A DNA stretch of 50,995 bases from a bacterium (GTDB lineage Bacteria; UBP6; UBA1177), in contig JAKLDO010000010.1 of the NCBI GenBank assembly GCA_022703485.1, positions 1 to 50,995 on the forward strand, read 5' to 3'. Positions 20,631 through 29,141 of the stretch are shown here, one piece after another (the first letter of the stretch is position 1; each line of letters starts with the position of its first letter). Made by a program: the position numbers and the translations under genes. Under the pieces are notes generated by a model that saw only the letters and a list, made by a program, of their open reading frames with translations, did no database searches and was not told the origin of the DNA.

Positions 20631-21633
20631 CGTTTTTGGTTATATGAAATGAAGGTATTTCACGGTTTATGAATGCAAGTATCCGGTCGATCTTCTCTTT
20701 TGAAAGATTTTTTGTCCTTACGGTAAGAATGAGCTCTTTAGAACCGGCAGTGTTTTTTGTAATTATTGAAAAATCGTCATCCTCGACCGGGGCAGAAGCT
20801 TTTCCTCCGATACCGTCATAGAAAAGCCTGAAAATATATGTGCCGTGGAATCCGTCCCCGTTCTTTGAAAGTGAAAGGAACGGAACTCTGACACCTTTAA
20901 GGTCTTTTCCTTTGATGAAATAAGTACTGGGGAGAGGTGTTTCAACAATGACATCCGATGCTTTGAGCCCTGCTGTTTCGATAAGGTTCTCCCTTTCATA
21001 CGGTATGGGTGAATCGGATATGATCCTGATAGTGAATGTTCCGTCGTTCTTGACATTGAGTTGAAAAAGCTCTCTCAGAGGATGTATGCTTTTCCATGTT
21101 CCTGATTCAAAGATAAAATAAGGATATACGGGTTTGCCCTGCTGGTCAGTGAAGAACCCGTCCTCTTTTTTAGCAAGGATCCTTCCTTCAGCATCCTGGA
21201 ATTGAGTGAAATTATATGTCCTGCTGAAAAAAAGGGTCATGTCCCGTCCCTGTACCGAAGACCATTTCTCATTTACAGAGATAACCGGAAGAGAACCGTT
21301 TATCGTGAATACGGTGCTTGAAGGAAAGAACTGGACCGACCTTGAGCACAGCTTTCCTTTATTGAAGAAAACTTCTGAGCCTTTATCCTTGAGCGGGTCA
21401 CTGCAGTCAAGTATTTCGATTACAGGAATGTTCCTGACCTCAGCAAGAGTTACACCTTCTGAAACTATACAGCCGCCGAATTTCTTTAAGTATCTGAGCT
21501 TGACAGACGAATCTTCGGAGGAAAGCAGAATGTCCTGATAAAGAACTTCATCAGAATTCAGCACACTACGGTCACATGACGGGGAGGTATCTGAAGGGAT
21601 TGCAAGATATATCGCAAAAAGAAGCGATAACAC
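20620..21633 (-). CDS. Exported protein of unknown function
   Basis: This 337-residue protein has a short hydrophobic N-terminus, probably a signal peptide of about 12-20 residues. I do not recognise a domain in the rest, which contains four cysteines in the first 95 residues and predicted beta-rich sequence. The start is GTG at 21633, sharing a base with the rplS stop, and the gene overlaps ribD downstream. It therefore sits inside the translation operon between rplS and ribD without an obvious link to either. It could be an outer-membrane-biogenesis or envelope protein. That is a guess from location only. Confidence 0.6.
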   Translation of the reverse strand: MLSLLFAIYLAIPSDTSPSCDRSVLNSDEVLYQDILLSSEDSSVKLRYLKKFGGCIVSEGVTLAEVRNIPVIEILDCSDPLKDKGSEVFFNKGKLCSRSVQFFPSSTVFTINGSLPVISVNEKWSSVQGRDMTLFFSRTYNFTQFQDAEGRILAKKEDGFFTDQQGKPVYPYFIFESGTWKSIHPLRELFQLNVKNDGTFTIRIISDSPIPYERENLIETAGLKASDVIVETPLPSTYFIKGKDLKGVRVPFLSLSKNGDGFHGTYIFRLFYDGIGGKASAPVEDDDFSIITKNTAGSKELILTVRTKNLSKEKIDRILAFINREIPSFHITKNDVQ

Positions 21634-21992
21634 TACCAGACGTTTTTGGGTTTGATCTTAGCAGAATTACCTTTGCGGAGTCTCTGATAGTAGAGTTTTC
21701 CTCTTCTTACCATACCTCTGTTGACAAGTTCGATCCTGTCAAGCATCGGAGAATGAAGGGGAATTATCTTCTCAACGCCGAAGCCGCCGGAGAATTTCCT
21801 TACTGTTATTGTAGTACGGTTGTTGTTTCTGCCGTTCTTCACAGCAATGACATCACCTTTGAATACCTGAATACGGGTCTTTTCACCTTCGATTATACGG
21901 GTATGGACCTCGATCTTGTCACCAGTCTTTACAAAATAGTGATCGATCCTTTTCTGCTGATTTTCAATTTTTTGAACTAAAGGCTTAACCAT
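21633..21992 (-). CDS. rplS: 50S ribosomal protein L19
   Basis: The 119-residue protein matches L19 along its length: Gly-Asp-Lys-Ile-Glu-Val-His, Val-Phe-Lys-Gly-Asp-Val-Ile-Ala, Gly-Gly-Phe-Gly-Val-Glu-Lys and Leu-Tyr-Tyr-Gln-Arg motifs. L19 sits at the 30S-50S interface. GGAGTGA precedes its ATG. It follows trmD and a second RNA methyltransferase gene in the conserved rpsP-rimM-trmD-rplS order. Confidence 0.96.
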   Translation of the reverse strand: MVKPLVQKIENQQKRIDHYFVKTGDKIEVHTRIIEGEKTRIQVFKGDVIAVKNGRNNNRTTITVRKFSGGFGVEKIIPLHSPMLDRIELVNRGMVRRGKLYYQRLRKGNSAKIKPKNVW

Positions 21993-22024
21993 TTCTCACT
22001 CCATCAAAATTACGGCGGTGAATA

Positions 22025-22573
22025 TTAATCGCACATATATAATCTGTCAATAAAAATCGAGACAGCACTTCTGACGCTCAAGTGATTATATCCTGATCCG
22101 GTATCAATTGGTTCAAGACAAAAATCAAGTGAATCCAGCAAGTTATCATCAATTCCGCCTGCTGTTCCGAATAAGATAAGCAGAGGAATATTTTTTTTGT
22201 TTTTAAGATCGCTGACGGAAATTGTTTTATCCCTTTTTCTGGCACTTGTACCTATCGTGACGGGCCTTGCTCCCGTAATGCCGGTAATGCAGGAGACTGC
22301 ATCTTCCAGAGTGCTGACAATGTGCATGATCTCGAGAGCTCTGCTTCTGTCAGGATTCTGTACTTTTCCTTCTCCTGATACCCAGTGTCCGGCAAGTTTC
22401 GAGGCAATTGAACGCATTTTTTCATCAGGGTGGACTATGAAATATCCTCCGATTCCGTAAGTTGCGCTGACTCTTGCAATGTCATGCATGTCAAGGTTGG
22501 TAAGGGACGAAGTGATCACAGAGCCGTCTCTGAGGACAGGATAGTGTATGAGCGCGATGAAAATATTGTTCAC
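22025..22573 (-). CDS. SAM-dependent RNA methyltransferase (PF09936-type, SPOUT fold)
   Basis: This 182-residue protein matches the family usually found beside, or fused to, TrmD. It has an N-terminal Ile-Ala-Leu-Ile-His-Tyr-Pro-Val, then Thr-Asn-Leu-Asp-Met-His-Asp-Ile-Ala-Arg near 27, Tyr-Gly-Ile-Gly-Gly-Tyr-Phe near 40, and the knotted SAM-binding region Leu-Phe-Gly-Thr-Ala-Gly-Gly-Ile near 134. The RNA target is not established for the family, to my knowledge. The GTG start overlaps the trmD stop (GTGA). Confidence 0.85.
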   Translation of the reverse strand: MNNIFIALIHYPVLRDGSVITSSLTNLDMHDIARVSATYGIGGYFIVHPDEKMRSIASKLAGHWVSGEGKVQNPDRSRALEIMHIVSTLEDAVSCITGITGARPVTIGTSARKRDKTISVSDLKNKKNIPLLILFGTAGGIDDNLLDSLDFCLEPIDTGSGYNHLSVRSAVSIFIDRLYMCD

Positions 22574-23277
22574 TTGATGTTATTCCAGAAATCGGTCTGA
22601 ATTTTTGAAAGAAGGTCCGGTCTTACCGATGAAGTCCTTGAAAGGGAGTTTTTAAGTCTCCACGATTCGATCTTTGCATGATCTCCGCTCAGCAGTACTT
22701 TCGGAACGCTCAAACCTCTGAAAATTCTTGGCATCGTGTACTGATCGTGTTCAAGAAGAGGATAGGAAAAAGATTCGTTCATGTGGGATTCCTCGTTGCC
22801 TAGAACTCCGGGAAGAAGTCTTGTCACAGCATCTATTACAGATATGGCGGCCGTTTCACCTCCTGTAAGGATGTAATCTCCCACAGAAAGCTCTGTAGCT
22901 CCGCTGATATCGATAAAACGCTGATCTATTCCTTCATAATGTCCGCAGACAATGATCATGTGACTGCATCCTGTTGCGAGAGCGGATGCCTTTTCCTGAT
23001 CGAAAACGGTCCCTCTGGGCGACATGAGGAAAGTTACAGTTGAATCACTCTTAGGTATCGATTCCCATGCCGCAGTTATGACTTCCGGCTTCATTACTAA
23101 CCCGGCTCCTCCGCCGTATGGAGAATCATCGACCTGTTTCCTTTTTCCAAGGCCGAAATCCCTGATCTGGTGTACCGAAACATCTATTATTCCATTGTCG
23201 ATGGCCCTTTTTACCATGCTTACAGAGAAGGGAGAGACAAAAAACTCAGGAAAAAGGGTAAGGATGTCTATTTTCAA
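22570..23277 (-). CDS. trmD: tRNA (guanine-37-N1)-methyltransferase
   Basis: This 235-residue enzyme methylates G37 next to the anticodon and prevents frameshifting. Signatures present are Asp-Asp-Ser-Pro-Tyr-Gly-Gly-Gly-Ala-Gly near 51, Gly-His-Tyr-Glu-Gly-Ile-Asp-Gln-Arg near 112 and Ser-Val-Gly-Asp-Tyr-Ile-Leu-Thr-Gly-Gly-Glu near 132. The start is a TTG overlapping the rimM stop as TTGA, with AAGGAG upstream. Confidence 0.95.
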   Translation of the reverse strand: MKIDILTLFPEFFVSPFSVSMVKRAIDNGIIDVSVHQIRDFGLGKRKQVDDSPYGGGAGLVMKPEVITAAWESIPKSDSTVTFLMSPRGTVFDQEKASALATGCSHMIIVCGHYEGIDQRFIDISGATELSVGDYILTGGETAAISVIDAVTRLLPGVLGNEESHMNESFSYPLLEHDQYTMPRIFRGLSVPKVLLSGDHAKIESWRLKNSLSRTSSVRPDLLSKIQTDFWNNIK

Positions 23278-23780
23278 AGCACCGGCTCCTTCAGTAAAGT
23301 TATTAAACCGTTTCTTGTTGAAATGAAATTCTCCGTCGCGGGAACATAAGCTGTTCTCCCGTCAGTTAACAGTATTTCAAGCAGCATGTACGAAGGCGTT
23401 TTTGATATTGAAAGAGTCTCTCCGACCTCTTTTCCTTCGGTATTTCTGACTTTCATACCTATCAGAAGGTCAAAAGACTTTCCTTCGATCTCGTGAAAAG
23501 GCACAGAGAAGTTCTCATTGATAAAAAATCCTGCTTCATGAACTGTTTTCACATCAGCCAGTCGTACATGGAATCCTTTTGCAACGGATCTTATCGATTC
23601 CACTTTCCATTCTGTCTGGAAAAGGGAATGATACAGGTGTTTAATATCAAGAAGGAACGATGAATCGCTCATCGCCGGGTTGAAAAGCATGGTTCCATCG
23701 CTTTTAATTACCCTGCTGAATGTGCCGACGACTATGAGTCTGCCGGCGGGCTTCAATCCTCTACTATTTCGAGAACGCAC
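23274..23780 (-). CDS. rimM: Ribosome maturation factor RimM
   Basis: This protein of about 160-168 residues has an N-terminal RimM beta-barrel beginning Val-Val-Gly-Thr-Phe near 18 and a C-terminal PRC-barrel containing Leu-Ile-Gly-Met-Lys-Val and Val-Pro-Ala-Thr-Glu near 145. RimM assists 30S head assembly. The start is uncertain: GTG at 23780, inside khpA, or a TTG at 23756 that overlaps the khpA stop. Neither has a strong ribosome-binding site at ideal spacing. Identity rests on both domains and on the rpsP-khpA-rimM-trmD order. Confidence 0.85.
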   Translation of the reverse strand: MRSRNSRGLKPAGRLIVVGTFSRVIKSDGTMLFNPAMSDSSFLLDIKHLYHSLFQTEWKVESIRSVAKGFHVRLADVKTVHEAGFFINENFSVPFHEIEGKSFDLLIGMKVRNTEGKEVGETLSISKTPSYMLLEILLTDGRTAYVPATENFISTRNGLITLLKEPVL

Positions 23781-23986
23781 TTTTTCTGTTCACGCGATGT
23801 TGCGGCACTGATAAGGACTCTCATGGCTTTTGCTATCCTTCCTTCTCTGCCGATAACTTTTCCAAGGTCTTCTTTCGCGACTCTCAGCTCGATAACAGTC
23901 GTCCTTTCCCCGTCAACTTCAGTCACAGAGACTTTGTCAGGGTTGTCGACAAGCTGTTTCACGATCTTTTCGACGAATTCTTTCAT
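23753..23986 (-). CDS. khpA: KH-domain RNA-binding protein KhpA
   Basis: This 77-residue protein is a single KH domain with the Gly-Lys-Val-Ile-Gly-Arg-Glu-Gly-Arg loop at about 43-51 that contacts RNA. KhpA (YlqC) is a small RNA chaperone normally encoded between rpsP and rimM, as here. GGAGG precedes the ATG. Confidence 0.92.
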   Translation of the reverse strand: MKEFVEKIVKQLVDNPDKVSVTEVDGERTTVIELRVAKEDLGKVIGREGRIAKAMRVLISAATSREQKKCVLEIVED

Positions 23987-24021
23987 GGCATTCCTCCGGA
24001 AAATTCGAAAAAAAGTGCGGT

Positions 24022-24261
24022 CTACTTCGCAGCTTTCTTAACAAGCGAAGCAACTGTATCGGAGCACTGTGCACCCTGTGCCATCCATTTTTCCAGCTTT
24101 TCTCTGTCGATCACGATCTCAGCCGGATTGACGCACGGATTGTAATGTCCGATCTTGTCGAGATATTCACCATCTCTTTTTTTCCTGCTGTCAAGAACAA
24201 CGATACGGTAGGAAGGTTTCTTTTTTGCTCCGCCTCTTGTCAGTCTGATACTAACGCTCAT
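24022..24261 (-). CDS. rpsP: 30S ribosomal protein S16
   Basis: The 79-residue protein matches S16: N-terminal [16 protein letters not shown] near 19 and Gly-His-Tyr-Asn-Pro near 37. TTGGAGGATC precedes the ATG. It follows ffh by 28 bases in the same direction. Confidence 0.96.
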   Translation of the reverse strand: MSVSIRLTRGGAKKKPSYRIVVLDSRKKRDGEYLDKIGHYNPCVNPAEIVIDREKLEKWMAQGAQCSDTVASLVKKAAK

Positions 24262-24289
24262 TCAATGATCCTCCAAAAAATTGAGACTG

Positions 24290-25630
24290 TTATTGTAAAC
24301 CCTTGAACTTTTTCATTAAGCCGCCCAGTCCGAGGCGGTTTATGTTCTTCATCATCTTTTTCATATCAAGGTACTGCTTCATGAACTGGTTTATGTCCTG
24401 CACTTTAGTACCGCTTCCGTTGGCTATTCTTCTGCGTCTTGAGGCGTTCAGAATCTCCGGTCTCAGCCTTTCCTCCCTTGTCATTGAGAAGATAATGGCC
24501 TCGATCTTCGAAAGCTCTTTTTCCATGTTGACCTTGCCCTGCATCTTTTTCAGCTCTTTTCCCATTCCGGGTATCATTCCGAGCATGTCTTCCATAGAGC
24601 CCATCTGGCGGACCATTTTCATCTGGGAGAGAAAGTCCTCCAGATCAAAATCGTTCTTGCTCATTTTCTTCTGGATGCGGAGCGCTTCGTCGCGGTCTAT
24701 TTTTTCAGCGGCTTTTTCAACAAGTGAAAGGACATCTCCCATTCCGATGATCCTGCTTGCGATCCTTTCGGGATGGAAAAGTTCGAACTGGTCGGTTTTT
24801 TCTCCTGTTCCCACGAATTTTACAGGAGCTCCAGTAACTGCGTTTATCGAAAGAGCTGCACCGCCTCTTGCGTCGCCATCCATTTTAGTCAGGACCACGC
24901 CTGTTATGCTGAGCCTTCTGTGAAATTCTGAAGCTACATTTACGGCATCCTGTCCTGTCATTGCATCAGCAACAAAAAGTATGTCGGTCGGTTCAACGGC
25001 GTTTTTTATGTTCGTTATCTCGTCCATGAGCTCTGTGTCGACCTGCATTCTGCCTGCGGTATCCACTATCATTACATCGATCGCGATGTTCTTTGCATAT
25101 TCAAGAGCTTTGACCGATATGTCTACAGGGTCCATTTCAGTAGTGGAATTAAATACTTCCACTTCTATTTGCGACCCGAGCTTTTTAAGCTGGTCTATCG
25201 CGGCAGGCCTGTAGATGTCCGCCGGGACGAGAAGTACCCGTTTTTTAAGCTTGTTCTTGAGAAAAAGTGCGAGCTTTCCGGCTGTTGTTGTCTTTCCGCT
25301 TCCCTGAAGTCCGGCCATCAGGACTACGGCCGGCGGCCTTACGCTCAGATTGAGCGAATGGTCCCCTTCACCGAGTGCGGCAATTAGCTCTTCGTGGAAG
25401 ATCTTTATGAACATCTGCCCCGGAGTGATGCTTTTCATCACCTCTGTGCCGAGAGCTCTTTCTTTAATCTTTTCAACCAGTTCTTTGACAACTTTGAAGT
25501 TGACATCTGCTTCGAGAAGGGAGAGTTTAAGTTCTCTCACAGCTTCCTGAATGTTGTCTTCCGTAAGTTTTCCCGTACCTCTGAGCTTTTTGAAAGTGCT
25601 TTCAAGCTTATCGGTAAGCTGGTCGAACAT
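24290..25630 (-). CDS. ffh: Signal recognition particle protein Ffh (SRP54)
   Basis: This 446-residue GTPase binds signal sequences and 4.5S RNA for co-translational membrane targeting. The N domain is at 1-90. The G domain has Gly-Leu-Gln-Gly-Ser-Gly-Lys-Thr-Thr near 106, Asp-Thr-Ala-Gly-Arg near 190 and Thr-Lys-Met-Asp-Gly-Asp-Ala-Arg-Gly-Gly-Ala near 246. The Met-rich M domain (about 325-446) has Gly-Met-Gly-Lys and Ser-Gly-Thr-Lys-Val motifs. It is the first gene of the minus-strand translation operon. Confidence 0.96.
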   Translation of the reverse strand: MFDQLTDKLESTFKKLRGTGKLTEDNIQEAVRELKLSLLEADVNFKVVKELVEKIKERALGTEVMKSITPGQMFIKIFHEELIAALGEGDHSLNLSVRPPAVVLMAGLQGSGKTTTAGKLALFLKNKLKKRVLLVPADIYRPAAIDQLKKLGSQIEVEVFNSTTEMDPVDISVKALEYAKNIAIDVMIVDTAGRMQVDTELMDEITNIKNAVEPTDILFVADAMTGQDAVNVASEFHRRLSITGVVLTKMDGDARGGAALSINAVTGAPVKFVGTGEKTDQFELFHPERIASRIIGMGDVLSLVEKAAEKIDRDEALRIQKKMSKNDFDLEDFLSQMKMVRQMGSMEDMLGMIPGMGKELKKMQGKVNMEKELSKIEAIIFSMTREERLRPEILNASRRRRIANGSGTKVQDINQFMKQYLDMKKMMKNINRLGLGGLMKKFKGLQ

Positions 25631-25658
25631 ATATACCCCTACAAAAAAAAGCTAAATG

Positions 25659-25686
25659 ATTATAGTGGGGGAAGCCTCTTAGTCAA
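25659..25686 (-). promoter_or_regulatory. Promoter of the ffh-rpsP-rimM-trmD-rplS operon
   Basis: On the minus strand TTGACT (25686-25681) and consensus TATAAT (25664-25659) are 16 bases apart, about 29 bases before the ffh start codon. Confidence 0.6.
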
Positions 25687-25722
25687 GAATTTATGTGGAT
25701 AATGGCTGAATCCTCAATGATA

Positions 25723-27297
25723 TCAATGACCGTCAGCCGCAGCCTGGTCTTCTCTTTTCTGGAAAACGCTCTTCATTAAAATAAGGCCGATCGGGGTGAT
25801 AACGGCCATCAGACCTATCCATACCCACACCATATAGTGGTCGACATACGGTCCGAGGATCTCTTTATTAGCTCCTACCGGAACATATGCGTTCAGAAGT
25901 ATTCCTGACATCGGTCCGGCAATAAGCTTTGCAAGGAAGAACGGCAGTATTGCAAGTGCAAGATATGTTCCTTCTTTTCCTTTCGGGGCGATCTCAGCTG
26001 TAAACTGCATGAGTTTCGGTGACCAGATAGCTTCACCGATAGTGAACACCACTATGAAAATGATGAAAGGCCAGTACTCCGGAACAGGCGGGTTCTGCAT
26101 GAGAGTGTTCATGTCAGGCGCCATTCCGAGCCACTTTATGAAAACCAGCTCTCCCCAGACTGAATTTGTAAGCCATGCGACAGACTGTGCAGGGATCATA
26201 ACGATAAAACATGAAGTTGCGGACACGATCGATCCGAAAACAAGGAGTTTGTAGGATGAGATCTTTTTTGTGAGGAATGATACAAGAGGAACAAGGAAAA
26301 TTATCATGACGGGGTTGAGAACTCCGTATATTGCACCGATCTTGGCATCAAGTCCGAGAACTCTCAAGCCGTATTTCGGGAAAGTGTAATGGAACTGGAA
26401 GAAGACCATTCTGACAAAAATAGTCAATGTTATTATGGATATGAATATCCAGAAATATTTCTCGGAAATGACAGATTTCAGCATTTTGCCTGTTTTTACC
26501 GCGGCATTCTTGACTGCGACAAGACCGCTTCCGTGATTTTCCACCGGTTTTGCGATGGTTTCGCCTTTATCGTTAAGTTCAACATTCCCTCTGATAAAGA
26601 AAAGGAAAACAAGGCTTCCGATCGTCATGATAAGCACGAAAAGATAGAGCATCTGATATGTCGAAAGATGTATGCCGAGAATCGTTGCTCCTGCATTATC
26701 ATTGATTATCTTTCCTGCTTCATCATGGAGAGAATAAGCCGCTCTGACCTTATCAAAGAAAATGCCGCCGATCGCATAGGCGAGGTTCATTATTACATAG
26801 AAAAGTCCGAACCCGAGTGCCGCGCTCTCTTTAGTGGTGAATCTCTTGATCGCTACTGAAATAACAGGTGAAACGATAGCGAAACCGATGGCGAAAGGCA
26901 CGAATCCGACAATGAAAAGGAGCCACGGATTAGTGACAAAAGTGAGTGAAACTCTGGCAATGAGAAGGAAAAATACGCTGAAAAGGAGCGTTCTTTTTAT
27001 CCCGATCGTGTCAACAAGCGCTCCGGCCACCATTCCAACCATCGAAAGCATTATGGACCATATTGTTATGTAGTTGCCTGCCTGAATGTCGGTAAGTCCG
27101 CAATCCGCCGAGAGGAAAAGGGTGAGGGAGTAGTTCTGTGAGGAGTATGCGATGTAAGTTACTACGAGATAGGCGAACAGTATCCACATATCGCGGGGAG
27201 ACTGTTTAAGACCTTTGAGATAACCCCACACAATGTAAACAAAAGCAATGCTCAGAAGCGGCAATCCCGCGTAGATGATAATGTCTGCAAGACTCAT
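25723..27297 (-). CDS. MFS transporter of unknown substrate
   Basis: This 524-residue protein has about 12-14 transmembrane segments and a long cytoplasmic loop (about 225-265). The MFS loop 2-3 signature is recognisable as Gly-Ala-Leu-Val-Asp-Thr-Ile-Gly-Ile-Lys-Arg near 95. The Trp-rich, Pro-rich insert between late helices is typical of a poorly characterised MFS group related to oligopeptide-type (POT-like) permeases. The substrate cannot be called. It has its own promoter (27355-27383) and is not clearly part of the MATE gene's transcript. Confidence 0.78.
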   Translation of the reverse strand: MSLADIIIYAGLPLLSIAFVYIVWGYLKGLKQSPRDMWILFAYLVVTYIAYSSQNYSLTLFLSADCGLTDIQAGNYITIWSIMLSMVGMVAGALVDTIGIKRTLLFSVFFLLIARVSLTFVTNPWLLFIVGFVPFAIGFAIVSPVISVAIKRFTTKESAALGFGLFYVIMNLAYAIGGIFFDKVRAAYSLHDEAGKIINDNAGATILGIHLSTYQMLYLFVLIMTIGSLVFLFFIRGNVELNDKGETIAKPVENHGSGLVAVKNAAVKTGKMLKSVISEKYFWIFISIITLTIFVRMVFFQFHYTFPKYGLRVLGLDAKIGAIYGVLNPVMIIFLVPLVSFLTKKISSYKLLVFGSIVSATSCFIVMIPAQSVAWLTNSVWGELVFIKWLGMAPDMNTLMQNPPVPEYWPFIIFIVVFTIGEAIWSPKLMQFTAEIAPKGKEGTYLALAILPFFLAKLIAGPMSGILLNAYVPVGANKEILGPYVDHYMVWVWIGLMAVITPIGLILMKSVFQKREDQAAADGH

Positions 27298-27354
27298 GAT
27301 AACTCCTATGAAAAGTTAATGAAAATCCACCAAGCGGCCAAAAGACCAGGATAT

Positions 27355-27383
27355 TTTATATATTAATGGGAGTGCCCAGTCAA
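27355..27383 (-). promoter_or_regulatory. Sigma-70-like promoter for the MFS gene
   Basis: On the minus strand TTGACT (27383-27378), two bases past the MATE stop, and TATAAA (27360-27355) are 17 bases apart, 58 bases before the MFS start. Confidence 0.45.
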
Positions 27384-27384
27384 T

Positions 27385-28779
27385 TTATTTCGTGTTCTCT
27401 TCAGTAATGTTCCTCAGCCAGGCTCCTCTTGAGTAAAGTACAAGCGCGATAACAGCGGCAAGCACATTGCTCAGTCCCATCCCGGCCCAGACACCTGTTG
27501 AGGCGTAACCTAGCATAATGCCTCCTATCCAGCTCAGAGGTATCCTGAACAGCCACAGCCTTGTAAATCCGACTATCATTGCCGGTATGTTCGTTCCTGC
27601 GGCGTTAAAAGCCGCTGTAATTCCTCTGATTATTCCGAAGAACGGTATGGAAAGTCCGAATATCAGAAGAAAATGTGCGCCTGCTTCAATGACAGCTCGG
27701 TCATGGGGAATGAAAATTGCGATGAAAGATTCGCGGAAAGGAAGGACAAGCGCTATCTGGATGGCAATTGTCGCGGATATCAGCTTCGTCCCTTCAAGGG
27801 CGCATTTTTTGGCACGGTCGAACTGATTTACGCCGAGATTCTGACCGATTATGGTCGAAAGCCCCTGTCCGAGACCCTGTGCCGGAATGAAAATGAAACT
27901 TGTGAGCCTGTTGCCGATACCGTATCCGGCCAGAGCGTTCCTTGCATCGGGAAGTTTCGCGATTATAGCCATGAGAACAATGAACCCGAGCGATTCGGCA
28001 CTATGACCGACAGCCGCCGGAAATCCGATCCCTATTATTTTAGAAAACCATTTTTTCTCTGGTATTATGTGCTTGAAATCAAGTGAAATTCCGGTCCTTC
28101 CTTTTATTAAAATAACAAAAACAGCAATGGATGCCAGGGCTGTGCTGATAACAGTTGCCGCTGCAGCTCCGGCGGCTCCCATTTTAGGAATGGGACCGAA
28201 TCCGACTATTAAAAACGGGTCGAGTATGATGTTTATGATGTTCGATATGAGAGTTATCTTCAGAGGTGTCTTTGTGTCGCCTGCCGCTGCTGAAAGTATT
28301 CTGAACGCGGCATTTACGAACATGAACGGTGTGCAGGGAAAAAGCCAGACAAGGTATGATGTCGCGGTGTCTGCTATTTTCTGGTCGGTCGTGACATGAT
28401 GCATCAGAAACGGTGTGGCCAGCATTCCGGCAATTGTTATGATGAGCCCTGTTATTACGGAGAAAGAGATTATCTGTGTGGCCGCTATGTCGGCTTTGTT
28501 CTTGTCGCCGGCGCCTGTGTGCTGACTGACGAGGGCAGTTCCGCTTGTTGCAAAACCTGCTGAAACCGAGGCGAAGAACCACAGAAGGGGGAATGCTATC
28601 TGAAGTGCCGCTACAGAGTCACCGCTCTGGTCCCCGCCGAGCCTTCCGAGCCAGAAAGTGTCGGCAAGCTGGTAGAATGTCTCAAGAAGTGTCGCAAGCA
28701 TAATAGGCCAGCCCAGCCTGAACATCAGAGGCGTCAGGTTGTCTGTTCCAAGTATTTCAGATCTTTTCGGATCGCTCAT
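27385..28779 (-). CDS. MATE-family multidrug/cation exporter
   Basis: This 464-residue membrane protein has 12 hydrophobic segments in two homologous halves. The first half begins Leu-Gly-Trp-Pro-Ile-Met-Leu and includes Gln-Leu-Ala-Asp-Thr-Phe-Trp-Leu-Gly-Arg-Leu-Gly, the NorM/DinF-type motif. MATE proteins export drugs or metabolites in exchange for sodium ions or protons. The ATG at 28779 is chosen because GGAGAAACT lies directly upstream. An in-frame start at 28851 would add 24 non-conserved residues. No local regulator is seen. Confidence 0.88.
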   Translation of the reverse strand: MSDPKRSEILGTDNLTPLMFRLGWPIMLATLLETFYQLADTFWLGRLGGDQSGDSVAALQIAFPLLWFFASVSAGFATSGTALVSQHTGAGDKNKADIAATQIISFSVITGLIITIAGMLATPFLMHHVTTDQKIADTATSYLVWLFPCTPFMFVNAAFRILSAAAGDTKTPLKITLISNIINIILDPFLIVGFGPIPKMGAAGAAAATVISTALASIAVFVILIKGRTGISLDFKHIIPEKKWFSKIIGIGFPAAVGHSAESLGFIVLMAIIAKLPDARNALAGYGIGNRLTSFIFIPAQGLGQGLSTIIGQNLGVNQFDRAKKCALEGTKLISATIAIQIALVLPFRESFIAIFIPHDRAVIEAGAHFLLIFGLSIPFFGIIRGITAAFNAAGTNIPAMIVGFTRLWLFRIPLSWIGGIMLGYASTGVWAGMGLSNVLAAVIALVLYSRGAWLRNITEENTK

Positions 28780-29141
28780 AGTTTCTCCATAATTCGGGGC
28801 ATTATAGCGAATTTTTTGAAGAAGGAAGTATTTTTGATTAAAAAAAACCATAAATTTGAAGGTTGTAAAAATGTTAAGAAATGGAACAAACTAATGAGAA
28901 ATAAAAATTGACTCATTGTGGAATATGAATTATAACAAATCTGTTAATCGAGTAAAAAAGTGAGAAACAAGTAAGTTGCTTAAACGAATTGCAGCATTGT
29001 TTGGCATGAATATTGCTTCATTCATTCATATCTCTTCCCTTTCAAAATTTTATTATACGGGCACCCCCCTTGAAGAGTGTCAGATAAACTTGTTTTTTTG
29101 AAATTTAAGGGTTTTAATTTAATTAATTCGAGGAATTAAAT
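28780..29141. other. Divergent intergenic region, no gene seen
   Basis: This AT-rich stretch separates divergent genes and has no credible coding sequence. It holds a minus-strand TATAAT (28806-28801) without a good -35 box for the MATE gene, and a plus-strand promoter at 28908-28936. A C-rich segment at 29064-29070 precedes the next gene. A GAGGAATTAAAT ribosome-binding region ends at 29141. Confidence 0.5.
28908..28936 (+). promoter_or_regulatory. Candidate promoter for the AT-rich gene pair
   Basis: TTGACT (28908-28913) and TATAAC (28931-28936) are spaced by 17 bases. The start codon is 205 bases further on, so a long 5' leader would result if this promoter is used. Confidence 0.4.

Noticed and set aside
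24303..24923. Plus-strand 206-codon frame opposite ffh
   Set aside because: It is opposite the conserved G and M domains of ffh and its Ser/Phe-rich composition is typical of a reverse-frame shadow.
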